The notes under the pieces are model-generated. The model was not told where the DNA came from, did not search any database, and saw only the letters and a list, made by a program, of their open reading frames with translations. A DNA stretch of 64,000 bases, from positions 682,001 to 746,000 of the forward strand of contig JASVEC010000020.1 of NCBI GenBank assembly GCA_030770535.1, written 5' to 3'. The position numbers were made by a program, and so were the translations under genes. The DNA comes from Batkoa obscura (lineage: Eukaryota > Entomophthoromycota > Entomophthoromycetes > Entomophthorales > Batkoaceae). This document shows positions 29,076 through 40,338 of the stretch, one piece after another; within the stretch, counting starts at the first letter, position 1, and every line of letters starts with the position of its first letter.

Positions 29076-29917
29076 TAATGTCTTAAACGATGTTTTTTGT
29101 TTAAAGGACCAAGATTTTCATAGACCCAATCTCTATAAGCAGAGACACGAGTAAAACCATCTGGTAAATCTTCTTCTATTCTACATTTTTCTTCACCAAA
29201 GGAAACAACGCCAACTTGGAAATAACGTGTGTAGTTATCATGACCATTATTAGTCTCTGGATCTGCAGCTAAAGTATAAAATAATGGACCCCCAGAATCA
29301 CCATTACAAATTGCTTGGGTATTATTTGGTGAGCGTGTACATACAGCTTTATTCCCATCAAAGCTATCCTTCCATTTTTCTCTACACTCATCAACATCCA
29401 CTGCTTTAACTTTTGCCTCTTGTAACTTGCTAGGTAACTTTTCTTTATCATAATCTATCAAACCCCACCCAATAACATTAAGCTCAGGTAAATCTTTATC
29501 AGTATTCTTATCACCTTTATATAACTTTACAAAATCTACATCAATACTAAATGGAATCATTGTCTTCAACTTCCAAACTCCAATATCATTGTCTAAGCTT
29601 TCATTATTATACTTTGGATGTGGGATGATTTTGGCGACTGCTAGATAATCACCTTTCTCTTCAGAATAGGGCTTTGATAAATCAAAACGATGTAATGCTA
29701 CTGCAGCTTTCTCTGGTGCTATTTCACAGCAGTGGGCTGCAGTTAAAACTGTCCATCGATCTATCAATGATCCTCCGCAAAAATGTTGTAGTTGATCATC
29801 TTGTAAACTTACTATAAATTTGTATTTAAAAGCTTCAGCTGGGCTATCTATATGCTCTGAGTCTTTTGCTATAACGCTTAAAGCTAATAAGCTTGATAAT
29901 AAATAACTAGATTTCAT
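29039..29917 (-). CDS. Secreted S1A (trypsin-fold) serine protease, atypical
   Basis: Single-exon gene of 292 residues with an N-terminal signal peptide (MKSSYLLSSLLALSVIA). The chymotrypsin-fold triad is present: His in LTAAHCC, Asp in DNDIGVWKL and Ser in GDSGGP, so hydrolysis is likely. Two features are unusual. The zymogen activation sequence (normally IVGG after a basic residue) is replaced by HIDSPAEAFKYKF. The residue at the base of the S1 pocket (position 189, Asp in trypsin) is Ala in QAICNGDSGGP, so Lys/Arg preference is not expected. A basic C-terminal extension (KKHRLRHYYNKLRSW) follows the catalytic domain. Its last bases are duplicated upstream in the ATPase tandem repeat. Extracellular or wall-located digestion is the likely role. 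Confidence 0.88.
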   Translation of the reverse strand: MKSSYLLSSLLALSVIAKDSEHIDSPAEAFKYKFIVSLQDDQLQHFCGGSLIDRWTVLTAAHCCEIAPEKAAVALHRFDLSKPYSEEKGDYLAVAKIIPHPKYNNESLDNDIGVWKLKTMIPFSIDVDFVKLYKGDKNTDKDLPELNVIGWGLIDYDKEKLPSKLQEAKVKAVDVDECREKWKDSFDGNKAVCTRSPNNTQAICNGDSGGPLFYTLAADPETNNGHDNYTRYFQVGVVSFGEEKCRIEEDLPDGFTRVSAYRDWVYENLGPLNKKHRLRHYYNKLRSWVRGY

Positions 29918-31711
29918 CTTATTTTATTTTTGATAACAAACAAACTTTGGTTTGCTTTTATTTGGATGGTTTCACCAAGGAGTAATTTTTCAATTATTGC
30001 GTGAAATTTGTCCGCTATTTAAAAAGTTATTGGCAAGTTCTGAAAGTTATTTTTAACTTTATGTGACCATAGCTTTTATCTCTCTAAATAACATCAAATA
30101 ACCATATCACTAATATATAATATCAAACTTTAAATTTGAAGATAATTCCACTTATTGCTATTTAAGTTTGTCCGATATAATGATTTTATATTATGGAATA
30201 GGTACATAAAGCCTGTAAATTGCTGTTTCTTTATCAAGCTACGAAAGTCAATTCACAACGGTATAATAACAAATAGTTAAGAATACATTATTTTTGAAAT
30301 AGGTCATAAATTTCAAAAACATAAATGTTTATAGCATTTTCCAAACCTTCTATTTTTATTTTATTTAAGTATTTCTTAGTACGCTACTTATTATGTATGA
30401 TGTAAAAATAAATCAAATAGTATTTTTTAAATATGGAGTTTAATTTTATTGAAAGGCCATTTAATAGAAATAAAATAGACACAAAGATCAAATGAGTGAT
30501 ATATGATAACTTATAAGAATTCCTACCTTTGTATGAATAGAAATGACTGGCTTTTTAAAAACATGAATGTTCATCTATTTCTCAATTCAACCCCTAAAAA
30601 TAAGGTCTACAAAAATAAACCAACTTTAAAAATAATGAAAAAGCAAGTTTAAAAATAAAATAGATAAAATTGTAGTGGGTGTAAACAGAGATTAGTTATA
30701 ATAATTACGAAAATAGGATTGTTTGTGGTCTGTATCAGTTTAAATTAACCGTCAATCCTGTTTTTGTTTTTATGTGATGTATTGTGATAGAAACAAACTT
30801 TATTTTAAGGGTGTATAATAACTTATAGTTAGTTGGACCGGAGTAAGACAAAGTGATTTTCCAAACTCAATAAAAAAGAAATTAAAAGAACCCTGTAATT
30901 TTTTTGATTTCCCGTATAATCGTTGTCAAACATTGCATATTTTTTATCCGAAGATGGAGTTTTGTTGTTTAGTTTTATTTAAATAATAATTTATAGCGTG
31001 TATTAAAATTTAATTACTGTCCTTGTTTTGCTTTCCTTAATCCCTCCATCTTAATTGTATCGATTTTAAAACCGAGTTGGGTATTTAAAAATGATGTAAC
31101 TTGAAAATTATATTGAATTTTATATAAAATTTTTATTTATATAATAATAAGCATGATATGGGGAATGTATTTTTGTGTTTAAGAATTTTACTAATAATTT
31201 TTCCACTTAAATAGCGCTTAAAAAATCGAAAAGTAATGAAACCAAAAAAAACACCACCATATAGTTTACAATCTATTCAGATGTATTTTAAAAAAATGAT
31301 TGATAATGATATAAGCTTAATAAAGTGTAAATAAATACCTGATTACAAATAATTTGTAATATAGGCTATTTGTCTGTTTTTTGATACTAAATATCATGAA
31401 TAATATATAATTTATATTTATTTTAGCTATAATTAAGCATCCTTGTTAAAGTAGCGTCATACATATTATTTATTCCGTGAAAAATTAGTTCTGTATCTAT
31501 TAATTTGAGGACAATTATTTTAATAACATGACTTACAGACGTCATTTCTTGTACTATATTATTAAAAATCAGAACTAAATAATTTGAAAATCATAAAGTA
31601 CTATTAATTACTGTGTTTATTAAATAAATATGTGTGATTAAAACTAAATAAGATATTTTAAACGGATTAATATTACAGTCAAATAATTTATGTACAAAAG
31701 GATCGAAAAAG
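29918..31711. other. Intergenic region with MITE copy 3
   Basis: About 1.8 kb, AT-rich, containing the MITE at 31158-31260. It should hold the protease promoter on the left and the pseudokinase 3' end on the right. No coding exon seen. Confidence 0.55.
31158..31260 (-). mobile_element. MITE-like element, copy 3
   Basis: Reads ATGGGGAATGTATTTTTG at the left, TTAAATAGCGCTTAAAA in the core and AAAAAAACACCACCAT at the right, the reverse orientation of most copies. Flanking bases are AT/AT, consistent with insertion at a short AT-rich target. Confidence 0.85.
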
Positions 31712-32732
31712 TCAGGAAAGATGTTCTGGGAAATGAGATGGCTCGTCATATAGAATAGGAATATAATGCTGGATTTCTTGAATTCTGTCACTTTGATTAA
31801 GTATTATATGATTGAATAAAACGCAGCAGTGATCAATTGAAATTCTACGATCAGGGATAGGGGCTAACATCGATGTTAATAAACGGTAAAATGGTGACGC
31901 TCCTTGATGACCAAGATGCTTAAATGCTAATGTTTGAAGATACCGTCTAAAGTTAGGGTCATTATTCTCGGCATAATCCCATGGCACAGATCCGGTCAAA
32001 AGAGAATAGATCAAAATGCCAGCTCCCCATATATCCTGAGCATTAAAATCTTTAATATATAATCTATCGTTGACAAATTCAGGTGAACAAAAAGGATCAC
32101 TCTTTTTTAAATAATAGGAGGGAGTTGCAGTAGCCTCATGTGATCTCATGGCAAAATCAAAATTGCTTAGTTTTAATACACCATCGGAAGTCATAACTAT
32201 GCTTTCTAAATTTATATTCAAGTGAACTATACCCTTATTTTTTAAAAATAACAACCCACTTAACAAATCGGATATAAATCCTGTACATGTTTCCGGCGTA
32301 ACATACCCTTGATCTATCATACCTCTCCCATCAAAGTAGACACCATCAGTTATAACGTAATATAGCTCGTAAGCGTGACATAAATCGATGGGCTTAAGTA
32401 TATTCCTATGGTCCAAGTTACTACTTAAAAATATTTCGTCTCTTATCCTTTTGAGATATATTTGCTCCTCTTCAAACATGCTTACTTTTCGAAATATTTT
32501 CAATGTTTTGACCTAAATATAAGTTAATTAAAGACTATAAAGCTAATAATCTATTTACTTGATTAGTAGATTTCATCCGTACGTTATATTTCAAACTACC
32601 AGGGCAAGCATCTAATAGAGGAGAAAGCACCTCAAAGTTATCGAATAGAGGTTTAGCTTCCACATCCAATATTTTCCTTGACTTCTTCTTTCTTTTAAAG
32701 ATTTTAGCTAAAGACTCTCTAAACCCAGGCAT
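31712..32732 (-). CDS. Pseudokinase of the Npr1/Hal5-like kinase fold
   Basis: Two exons (32732-32559 and 32512-31712) join in frame to 324 residues. The overall layout is that of a fungal Npr1/Hal5-type kinase: a basic N-terminus, VKTLKIFRK at the beta-3 position (Lys retained), a DIWGAGILIYSLLTG segment (subdomain IX), PWDYAENNDPNFRRYL and a final PDRRIS subdomain XI. The catalytic motifs are lost: HRD is HLN in GIVHLNINLESIVM, DFG is NFD in LKLSNFDFAM, and no GxGxxG loop is visible in PLLDACPGSLKYNV. It should therefore not phosphorylate substrates and more likely acts as a scaffold or allosteric partner. The frame and splice sites are intact, so this is a maintained gene rather than a decayed one. 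Confidence 0.8.
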
Positions 32733-34650
32733 ATTGTTTGATTAATTAAAGAAAGATTAATTGTTTAAATACTTTGTTCAAGCCATTTTAAATCGGTTTA
32801 ACCTAAAATTCTATTTTTTTTCCTTTTTTGGTTCCTCTCCTAATTAACCCTTTCGAATTTCAATGGTTAGCTTAAAATCCATTTTTGATTAAACTCATAA
32901 AATACTCCAATCATACTATTGCATATGATCCACTATAACATACTGCCAATCAATTACTTATACTTATGCCCAGCTTAAAAGAATTTCCTACTTTTAAAGG
33001 TGTTTTGTTTAACTCATACATTAACTTGTATATTACTGTTAAATATGATATAGTAAAACAAAGACGATATACAAAAAATATGAATAAGAGTTAAACTCAA
33101 CTCCTTTAATTACATAATTCATGTTTTATGGGCATATTAGTAAGTCAAACTTTAATTAATTTATTTCTCGAGTTTATAAATGCCAACTTTTACTGTCTTC
33201 CTTTTTTAAAGAATTAAATATCCCTGGGTTGGTTTCATCAATGATCAATGACTTTTTTTTGCTAAACTTGAAACTTAATGAATTTCGTAGTTCCCATTTA
33301 AAGTAGATGTAAGAGTTAATACATTCCATAATATGGGAATCGTTGCTATTTTAAGCTATACCATCAAAATAATTCTTAATAATATTAAAAATCTAAGTTT
33401 TGTTATAAAATTATTCATACTTACTACTTTTATTATGAATTGCAATTACTAATCCATTTTACCAGGCTCTTACTTTATATCCAAGATCAGTACCATAACT
33501 TCAAGTCTTTATTATTAATTATCTTCTTCACCCCTTTTCATTAATATATTAATAGAATCTATTAACTAACCCTCAAAATTTTGTTTATTTCCTTACTTTG
33601 TTCCTTTATCTTCAATTTCGGGTTATTCAAGCTCTTCCGAAAAATATAATGCTATTAAATAAATTAAATCAAGTTTATAAATTATAGATCGATGTTGAAT
33701 AGAGCATATAATGAAGTATACATTAAACTTCCAGGTATAAAAATAAAGAAGCTTGAACTTAATGTTTAAATTAGAATTTTGGTTTAAAACTATGTTTGGA
33801 TTTAAGCTTTTAGATCTAATTATTACGTGTTAGTTTAATCAAATATTAGATTTGCATATTTATATATTACATTTTGTAGCATTTATTATAAATTTATTAG
33901 CTCAACTTGATTAGACTATTAGTTTAAGAATTATCTGGTTACAATTTTCGAAAAAAATTGCTTGAATTAGGTAGTGTAAAAATCGAAAGCAATTGTACAA
34001 TGTGTATCTTGAATAATTATAAGTTACAAGTATTATCAAATATTCTTAAATTTTACCAGGGGTCTCTTTAAATGTTTTATTTTAGCTATTAGAAAGTATG
34101 AATCTTTGATTGCTGTACAAAAACCGATGTGAGCTTATTTTTTTATTCATAGTTTCTAATAGCCTTTTCAAATTTACACACTATAAAAAATAAAAACTAA
34201 GAAACAACATTCTCATGTTTTATATTTCCGAAGGAACAAATAAACTTACAAATAAAGCATCAAAAGTAAAATAAAAGTGTTGATGAGAAAAGAAATAAGC
34301 TTTGTTTTACTGTTTTGTTTATACTCTTTTTAATAAAACTATGAAAATTAAAAAACTAATGTTTGAACTTGTTTTTATTTGACTTTATTTTAAAGCGAAT
34401 AAAAGACAAAAACTAGAATAAAATAAAAAAACTATTTTTAAGTAAAAAATCCATCAATGAATTTTAATAAACATTTCTATTACAATAAGCAAAAGAATTA
34501 AAAGCTATCAAAAATACCTTCGCTTTATAACAAATTTAAAAACTAGAAAAAATTGCTATCAAAGATTATTTAAATAAATAAATAATATACAAGTATAACT
34601 GCTATTTTTTTAACTAAAAATTAAGACTTGATTTTTAGCAAATTAGTATT

Positions 34651-34750
34651 TGGGGTTGTTTTTTGGTTTTATCACTTTTTCTATTTTTTTAAGTGCTATT
34701 TGAGTGGAAAGGTTATTAGTAAGATCCTAAACAAAAAAACACATCCCCAT
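34651..34750 (+). mobile_element. MITE-like element, copy 4
   Basis: Starts TGGGGTTGTTTTTTGG and ends AAAAAAACACATCCCCAT. The core is AAGTGCTATTTGAGTGG. The left-end sequence matches the start of the large transposon for the first ~9 bases and again at the TTTCA/TTTTATCA block. Confidence 0.85.
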
Positions 34751-35158
34751 TTAATATAATCAAAGTTGATTCATTTTTAACATTTGAATGTTCTCTATAG
34801 TTTATCAAGTGTCCTTTTTGAGCTTTGAGAGGAAATTTAAGGTACCTTTCTATTGTGGTATTTTTATAATCTATTTGCAACTAAATTAAAATATTGATAA
34901 CTTTAAAAATCTATTAGTTTTTTTTGAAGATGTTAATTTAACTTCAATAGTTTACTTGATTCAACTACCTCCCGAAGCACTACTCCATATTTGGGTATCC
35001 TTATACAAAGTGGAATTTCAAGTCATCGAATATAGCTTGCTTCAATACAAAGGTGATATGATAATAATAGGGCACAGATGTTTAGCTTCAAATGTACAGT
35101 ATTTTCTCCAAATTTAATTTAGGTGTGAATAATCATTTTCATTTTGTATTTGATAAAT

Positions 35159-35206
35159 ATAATAATAGAATAATAGAATAATAGAATATAATAATAATAA
35201 TAGAAA
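35159..35206. repeat. AATAG/ATAAT microsatellite
   Basis: Short tandem AATAATAG-type units in the gene-free interval. Simple-sequence DNA only. Confidence 0.7.
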
Positions 35207-36866
35207 AAAACATTATAAATAAATTTAGCAGACACAAAATGTAAATGCTGACCCTTGGATAAATTGAATTTGGAGAGAATATTGTACATTTGAAACTAAA
35301 CAGCTGTATTTCTTACCAATTATTTAGTTTTCTATTCCTCCTCATTTCACTTACCTCATACTCTTTACCTCTTTATTATTTAATTTAGCAGCTACTTTTT
35401 TCTCTAAAATAAAACATTTGAGTCTCCTCTTATATATTTTAAAAATGTTGAACTATCTTACTGAGCGTTGATTGTCAAAAAAAAAAGAAATCAATGTGAA
35501 ATGAACTATTTAATAAGAAATGTTAAAAATTAAAAGATAAGATAGTACAAAAATGGTATTATATTTTTAACTGATGGTTCAATGACTTAGAATGTTAACA
35601 TATGAGCTTGTATATTTATCTTTGTTAATAAGAATCTAGATGTTTATCTTGTTTAGTTTCAATAGATAACTCGAATTTTTGTAACTAAAAATAAAGAACT
35701 ATTAATATTAAATAATTTGAAAAAGCTCGGTTAAACATCAAGAATAAAGTAGGATTAGATTAGCAAAGATTAAGCAAGCTTTTACTTATAGTTTGACGAA
35801 TAGAGATGCCATAAAACTAGTATTTTCAGAAATATAATAGATAGGGCTTTATCAAAAGAGAGTATATCAGTTACAGAAGCTCTATTTGATAAAACACAAT
35901 AATAAGAGAAATTAATTTGATAATGAACATAACGCCTTTTAGGGTAAAATAAATAGGGGTTTCGGACCAAATAAATCCTCTTAGCAAATTAGACTATTAA
36001 TGTAAAATTAAACGCGATATTTATAGTACATGAAGGCTAATATAATATAAATTTTATTATAAATAACAAATTAATATATTTAATATAACTATAATGACAA
36101 CATGCTACTAGGATAGTTTCACTATAAAAGTCAGTAATAAATATATTCGCTTTATTATTGTATAACTAGTATCAAGTATTTGCGAACTAGTGAATTTTTA
36201 ATAATTTTATTCTTGTAATTAGTAAAGAAATTGTAAATTTCACTTTTCTATTAGCCGGTATTGATTTATCTGCTTATTGTTACTATTAAGTTTTTAAATA
36301 GCTGCTTCTATTTATCATTATTCTTTCAATTAATAATAGATTATAAAGCATAAGTAAAATTTTGGTATATAATATATTATATATAGCATTCATCTGTTGC
36401 TATTAAGTAGATAATATTTTTCAGATAATGAATTTAGTAAAATTGAATTTTATATCCCTTATCTTATCCAACAATAGTTTGTTTTTGAATATAAAAACTT
36501 AATAAGGGAATAGTTGCAATCACTAATTGGTGGATGGGAAAAAAATGATTTAGATTTTAAGGCGTGAATACCCAAATAAAGGATCGAAAAGCTTACTACG
36601 TCAAGCTAGGCTAAAAATTACATCAAATTATCTCAAAAGAATAAATCATTGGAAAAGGTGCGATATCATTGAATAATTATTAGTGATTGCAAATAATGAT
36701 AATAAAAGTATAAAAACAAAAGGATAGTAATAATTAAATAAAGTTTTTGAATTGAATCCAATTTTTTTATTTTTTGTACTTAAAATACTTATTGTAAGAT
36801 ATACCTTTATTTACTTATATCTTTTATTAACCTTACTTTTAGTCTCCGTTTATAAATTATTAAAAA

Positions 36867-39304
36867 ATGAATGGTCATTCTACTGTAAGAGATACAAAGG
36901 AACCGATTTTATTTGAGATATCTTGGGAGGTAGCAAATAAAGGTAATTATCTGATTAACAGCTTAAAACAGTTTAATAATATGTATCTAGTTGGTGGTAT
37001 TTATACTGTTATAAAAACAAAAGTACCTGTAACTGTAAAAGAGTATGGAGATCGCTATTGTTTAATAGGTCCTTTAAACCAACGTATGGCAAACTTGGAG
37101 GTTGAAGAAATGGAACCACATAACGACCAAATGCGCCAAGCTATTCAAGGTCTTCAATCAAGAGGATTCAAAGTCAAGTTCGGTAGATGGCTTATTGAAG
37201 GTGCACCTTATGTTTTGTTATTTGATATCGGTTCTGCCTTTCATTATATGAATCAATGGAAGGGAGAGCTATGGTCTATTGCAGGTATTCCATCACCAGC
37301 TAATGATACAGAAACCAATGATGCTGTTGTCTTTGGTTATATGGTATCACAATTTCTTCAAGATGTAAGTATTATACCTTATTTACTCTATTTAATAGTA
37401 ATAGTTTAAATTTAGTTTGTAAATTTACAAAGAGAAAAAGCTATTATTGCTCATTTCCACGAATGGCAAGTTGGTGTTGGTTTAGTTCTCTGTTTAAAAA
37501 GAGAATTAGATTTAGCTACTATTTTCACTACCCACGCAACACTTTTGGGTCGTTATTTATGTGCTGGTGATGTCGATTTTTATAATTGTCTTACTTCTGT
37601 TGATGTCGATCATGAAGCCGGTAAAAGAGGAATCTACCACCGTTATTGTTTAGAACGTGCAGCTGCTCATTGTGCTGATGTTTTTACCACAGTTTCACAT
37701 ATTACTGCATTTGAATCTGAACATCTATTGAAAAGAAAACCAGGTATTTTTGATACAGTTTTAAAACAACAACATTAACATTTAATTTAGATGGTGTGGT
37801 ACCAAATGGTCTCAATGTAGTTAAATTTAGGTAAATATAATTTCATGTAACTCTGGCACATATTAAACGTTTATTAGTGCTATCCATGAATTCCAAAATC
37901 TTCATGCAAAAGCTAAAGAAAAGATTCATGACTTTATTCGTGGACATTTTTATGGACATTATGATTTTGACCTTGATAACACAGTTTATCTTTTTACTGC
38001 TGGAAGATACGAATATCGTAATAAGGGAGTCGATATGTTTATCGAATCTTTAGCTCGTAGGCTTCTTATATTAATTTTTTTGTAAAATAGGCTAATTATT
38101 ATAGGTCTTAATCATAGACTAAAAGAAAAGAACTCAGATATCACTGTCGTTGCATTTGTAATTATGCCAGCAAAGACTAATTCTTTTACTGTTGAAACTC
38201 TTAAGGGACATGCTGTGGTAAAGCAACTTAAGGATACTGTAACTGAAATTCAAGATCGTATTGGTAAACGTATTTTTGAACAAGCAGCTAGGTAATTAAA
38301 TTATAAAGTCAACACATTCGTTATTAAATTAGTTTATTAGAGGTGTTGAACCAAGCGAAGAAGATTTACTCTCAGATCAAGAAAAAATATTGCTACGTAG
38401 ACGTATTTTTGCTTTGAAAAGACACACACTTCCACCAGTAGTTACACATAATATGGAAGATGATCATAAGGATCCAGTTTTAAATCAAATCAGACGTTTA
38501 TCTTTATTTAATTATCCCGCAGATCGCGTTAAAGTTGTTTTCCATCCTGAATTTTTAAACTCAAATAATCCAGTGCTTGCTTTGGATTATGAAGAGTTTG
38601 TAAGAGGATGTCATCTTGGTGTTTTCCCATCTTACTATGAACCTTGGTAAATATTATTAAAAGCAACTATTTAACAAAACAATTAATTTATTTTTAGGGG
38701 ATATACACCTGCAGAATGTACTGTAATGGGAGTACCAAGTATTACTACTAATTTATCTGGGTTTGGGTGCTTTATGGAAGATAATATAGAAAATCCAAAA
38801 GATTACGGTATTTACATCGTTGATCGTCGTATGAAATCGGTTGATGAATCCATTGAGCAATTAACTGAGCATATGTTAGATTTCTGTTTGAAATCAAGAC
38901 GTCAACGTATCAATCAACGTAATCGTACCGAACGTTTATCTGACCTTTTAGACTGGAAACGAATGGGAGTAGAATATATGAAAGCTCGTCAACTTGCTCT
39001 CCGTCGAGTATATCCTAATGCATTTACTAACGATGAGGACGATTTTGTTGATGACAGTACTCATGTACCTAAAATTCCTAGACCTCTTTCAGCACCTGGC
39101 TCACCTAAACCAAGAGGAGAAAAGAATGTACATGAATTCCCACTTACTATGGATAATCTTACGATATATGACTCAAATGGTCAAGGAATTCATGACGTAC
39201 ATTTCCGTGAGTATGATGAAGATGACGGTAGACCACCCATCCCTATCAAACTTAAATCACGTAATCCATCTGTAGAAGATCTTACTTTGCAAGGAAGATT
39301 TTAA
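36867..39304 (+). CDS. GSY1: Glycogen synthase (GT3 family)
   Basis: Transfers glucose from UDP-glucose to the non-reducing ends of glycogen in the cytosol; fungal/animal GT3 type, regulated by phosphorylation and glucose-6-phosphate. Eight exons (36867-36942, 36991-37364, 37416-37743, 37791-37830, 37878-38056, 38105-38291, 38341-38646, 38698-39304) join in frame to 698 residues, matching yeast Gsy proteins (~705). The first intron could be read through as coding, but removing it restores the conserved [14 protein letters not shown]. Other landmarks are [62 protein letters not shown] and the catalytic-loop region [18 protein letters not shown]. The C-terminal tail contains Ser-Pro-type sites in [13 protein letters not shown], likely phosphorylation targets. 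Confidence 0.96.
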
Positions 39305-39829
39305 ATTGAACTAAGAGATAATTTAAATTAAGAATCAATTTTACTATATAATGATCTATTTTTTAAAGAGTTTGTAAGTTGCTATTCTAACACTAAATAA
39401 AATTACACTATTTTTTGAAGTTGGGAATCATTTTTAAAGTTTATTATTGTATTATACAAAGCATGTATTAATTCGTATAGTAGAAATTTTATAGTTATTG
39501 TGTGTATTACTCATACGCATCATCCATGATATAATTTAATATTATGTTTTGATTAAATTCAAGTGGCAATAGTTAAAAAAAAATATCGAAGTTAGCTATT
39601 AAAACAGTCAATTTACTTTTAGTATGATATAATAATTCTTAAACACAATAAATAAGAACCTTATAGTTAAAAAATAATGAGAAACAAATTGAACTAGCTT
39701 ACAAAAATGATCTCATAGCTCACTTTTAAAATTGCAAAAAAATTACTCCACAAAAACTCGAACAAATAATAAATTACAAAATGTATCAACTTAACTTTCA
39801 ATTTTAAACAACATTAATTTACACAAAAA
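39305..39829. other. Intergenic region
   Basis: About 525 bp, AT-rich, between glycogen synthase and the C2 gene; no further gene or repeat seen. Confidence 0.55.
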
Positions 39830-40261
39830 ATGGTAACCATAGGCGTATTAGAGATCACCGCTGTTTCGGGAAGAAATTTGAAAGAATTGTGAAACGTTTA
39901 GTAAGCAGGATCCTTACTTAACTTACAAATTAGGTGAGAGTAAAGCACGTACTAAAACAGTTAGAAATGGTGGAACAAATCCACAATTTGATGATACAGT
40001 TAGTTTAAAAGTAGATAACAATGGTGGTTTAAAGTTAAGGGTTCGAGCATACGATGATGATCTTATTGGTAAAGATACTATTGGAGAAGCTATTATTGAT
40101 ATTACTAAGGCAATCCAGCAAGGAGATTTTGACGGTAAGTTTAGTTAATAGTGAGATTAGATAGTCATTTTAATGTAGTTTAATTAGCTTGGTTTCCAAT
40201 CTATAACCAAAATAAGGTATCTGGAGAACTTTATTTAGAACTCACGTTTAAAAGGCATTAA
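39830..40261 (+). CDS. Small single C2-domain protein (apparent one-base frameshift)
   Basis: Two exons (39830-40134, 40188-40261) would encode a 125-residue protein consisting of one C2 domain, a Ca2+/phospholipid-binding fold. It starts MVTIGVLEITAVSGRNLKEL and continues ETFSKQDPYLTYKLGE, with AYDDDLIGKDTIGEA supplying the third acidic loop. It ends GELYLELTFKRH. One surplus base at about 39887-39890 (TTGTGAAACG) breaks the frame between the first 20 residues and the rest. Deleting it in reading gives exact phase agreement across the intron and the expected length. The remainder is perfectly conserved in style, so a consensus error or a very recent mutation is likely. Acidic residues in loop 1 are reduced, so Ca2+ dependence is uncertain. 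Confidence 0.8.
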
Positions 40262-40338
40262 CTAATTATAAATAATAAATAATTAAAACTTAATCTTATT
40301 AAAGTGTATTAAAACTCTAATTATTTTTTATTTAAAAA

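Larger units (their letters stand above)
32733..36866. other. Large gene-free interval with MITE copy 4
   Basis: About 4.1 kb between the pseudokinase and glycogen synthase. It holds the MITE at 34651-34750 and an (A)ATAATAG microsatellite at 35159-35206. Small open frames such as 35782-35970 (-) show no family resemblance or splice context. I see no gene. Confidence 0.55.

Noticed and set aside
35782-35970. Minus-strand open frame of 62 codons
   Set aside because: No family resemblance, no splice context, and a length expected by chance.
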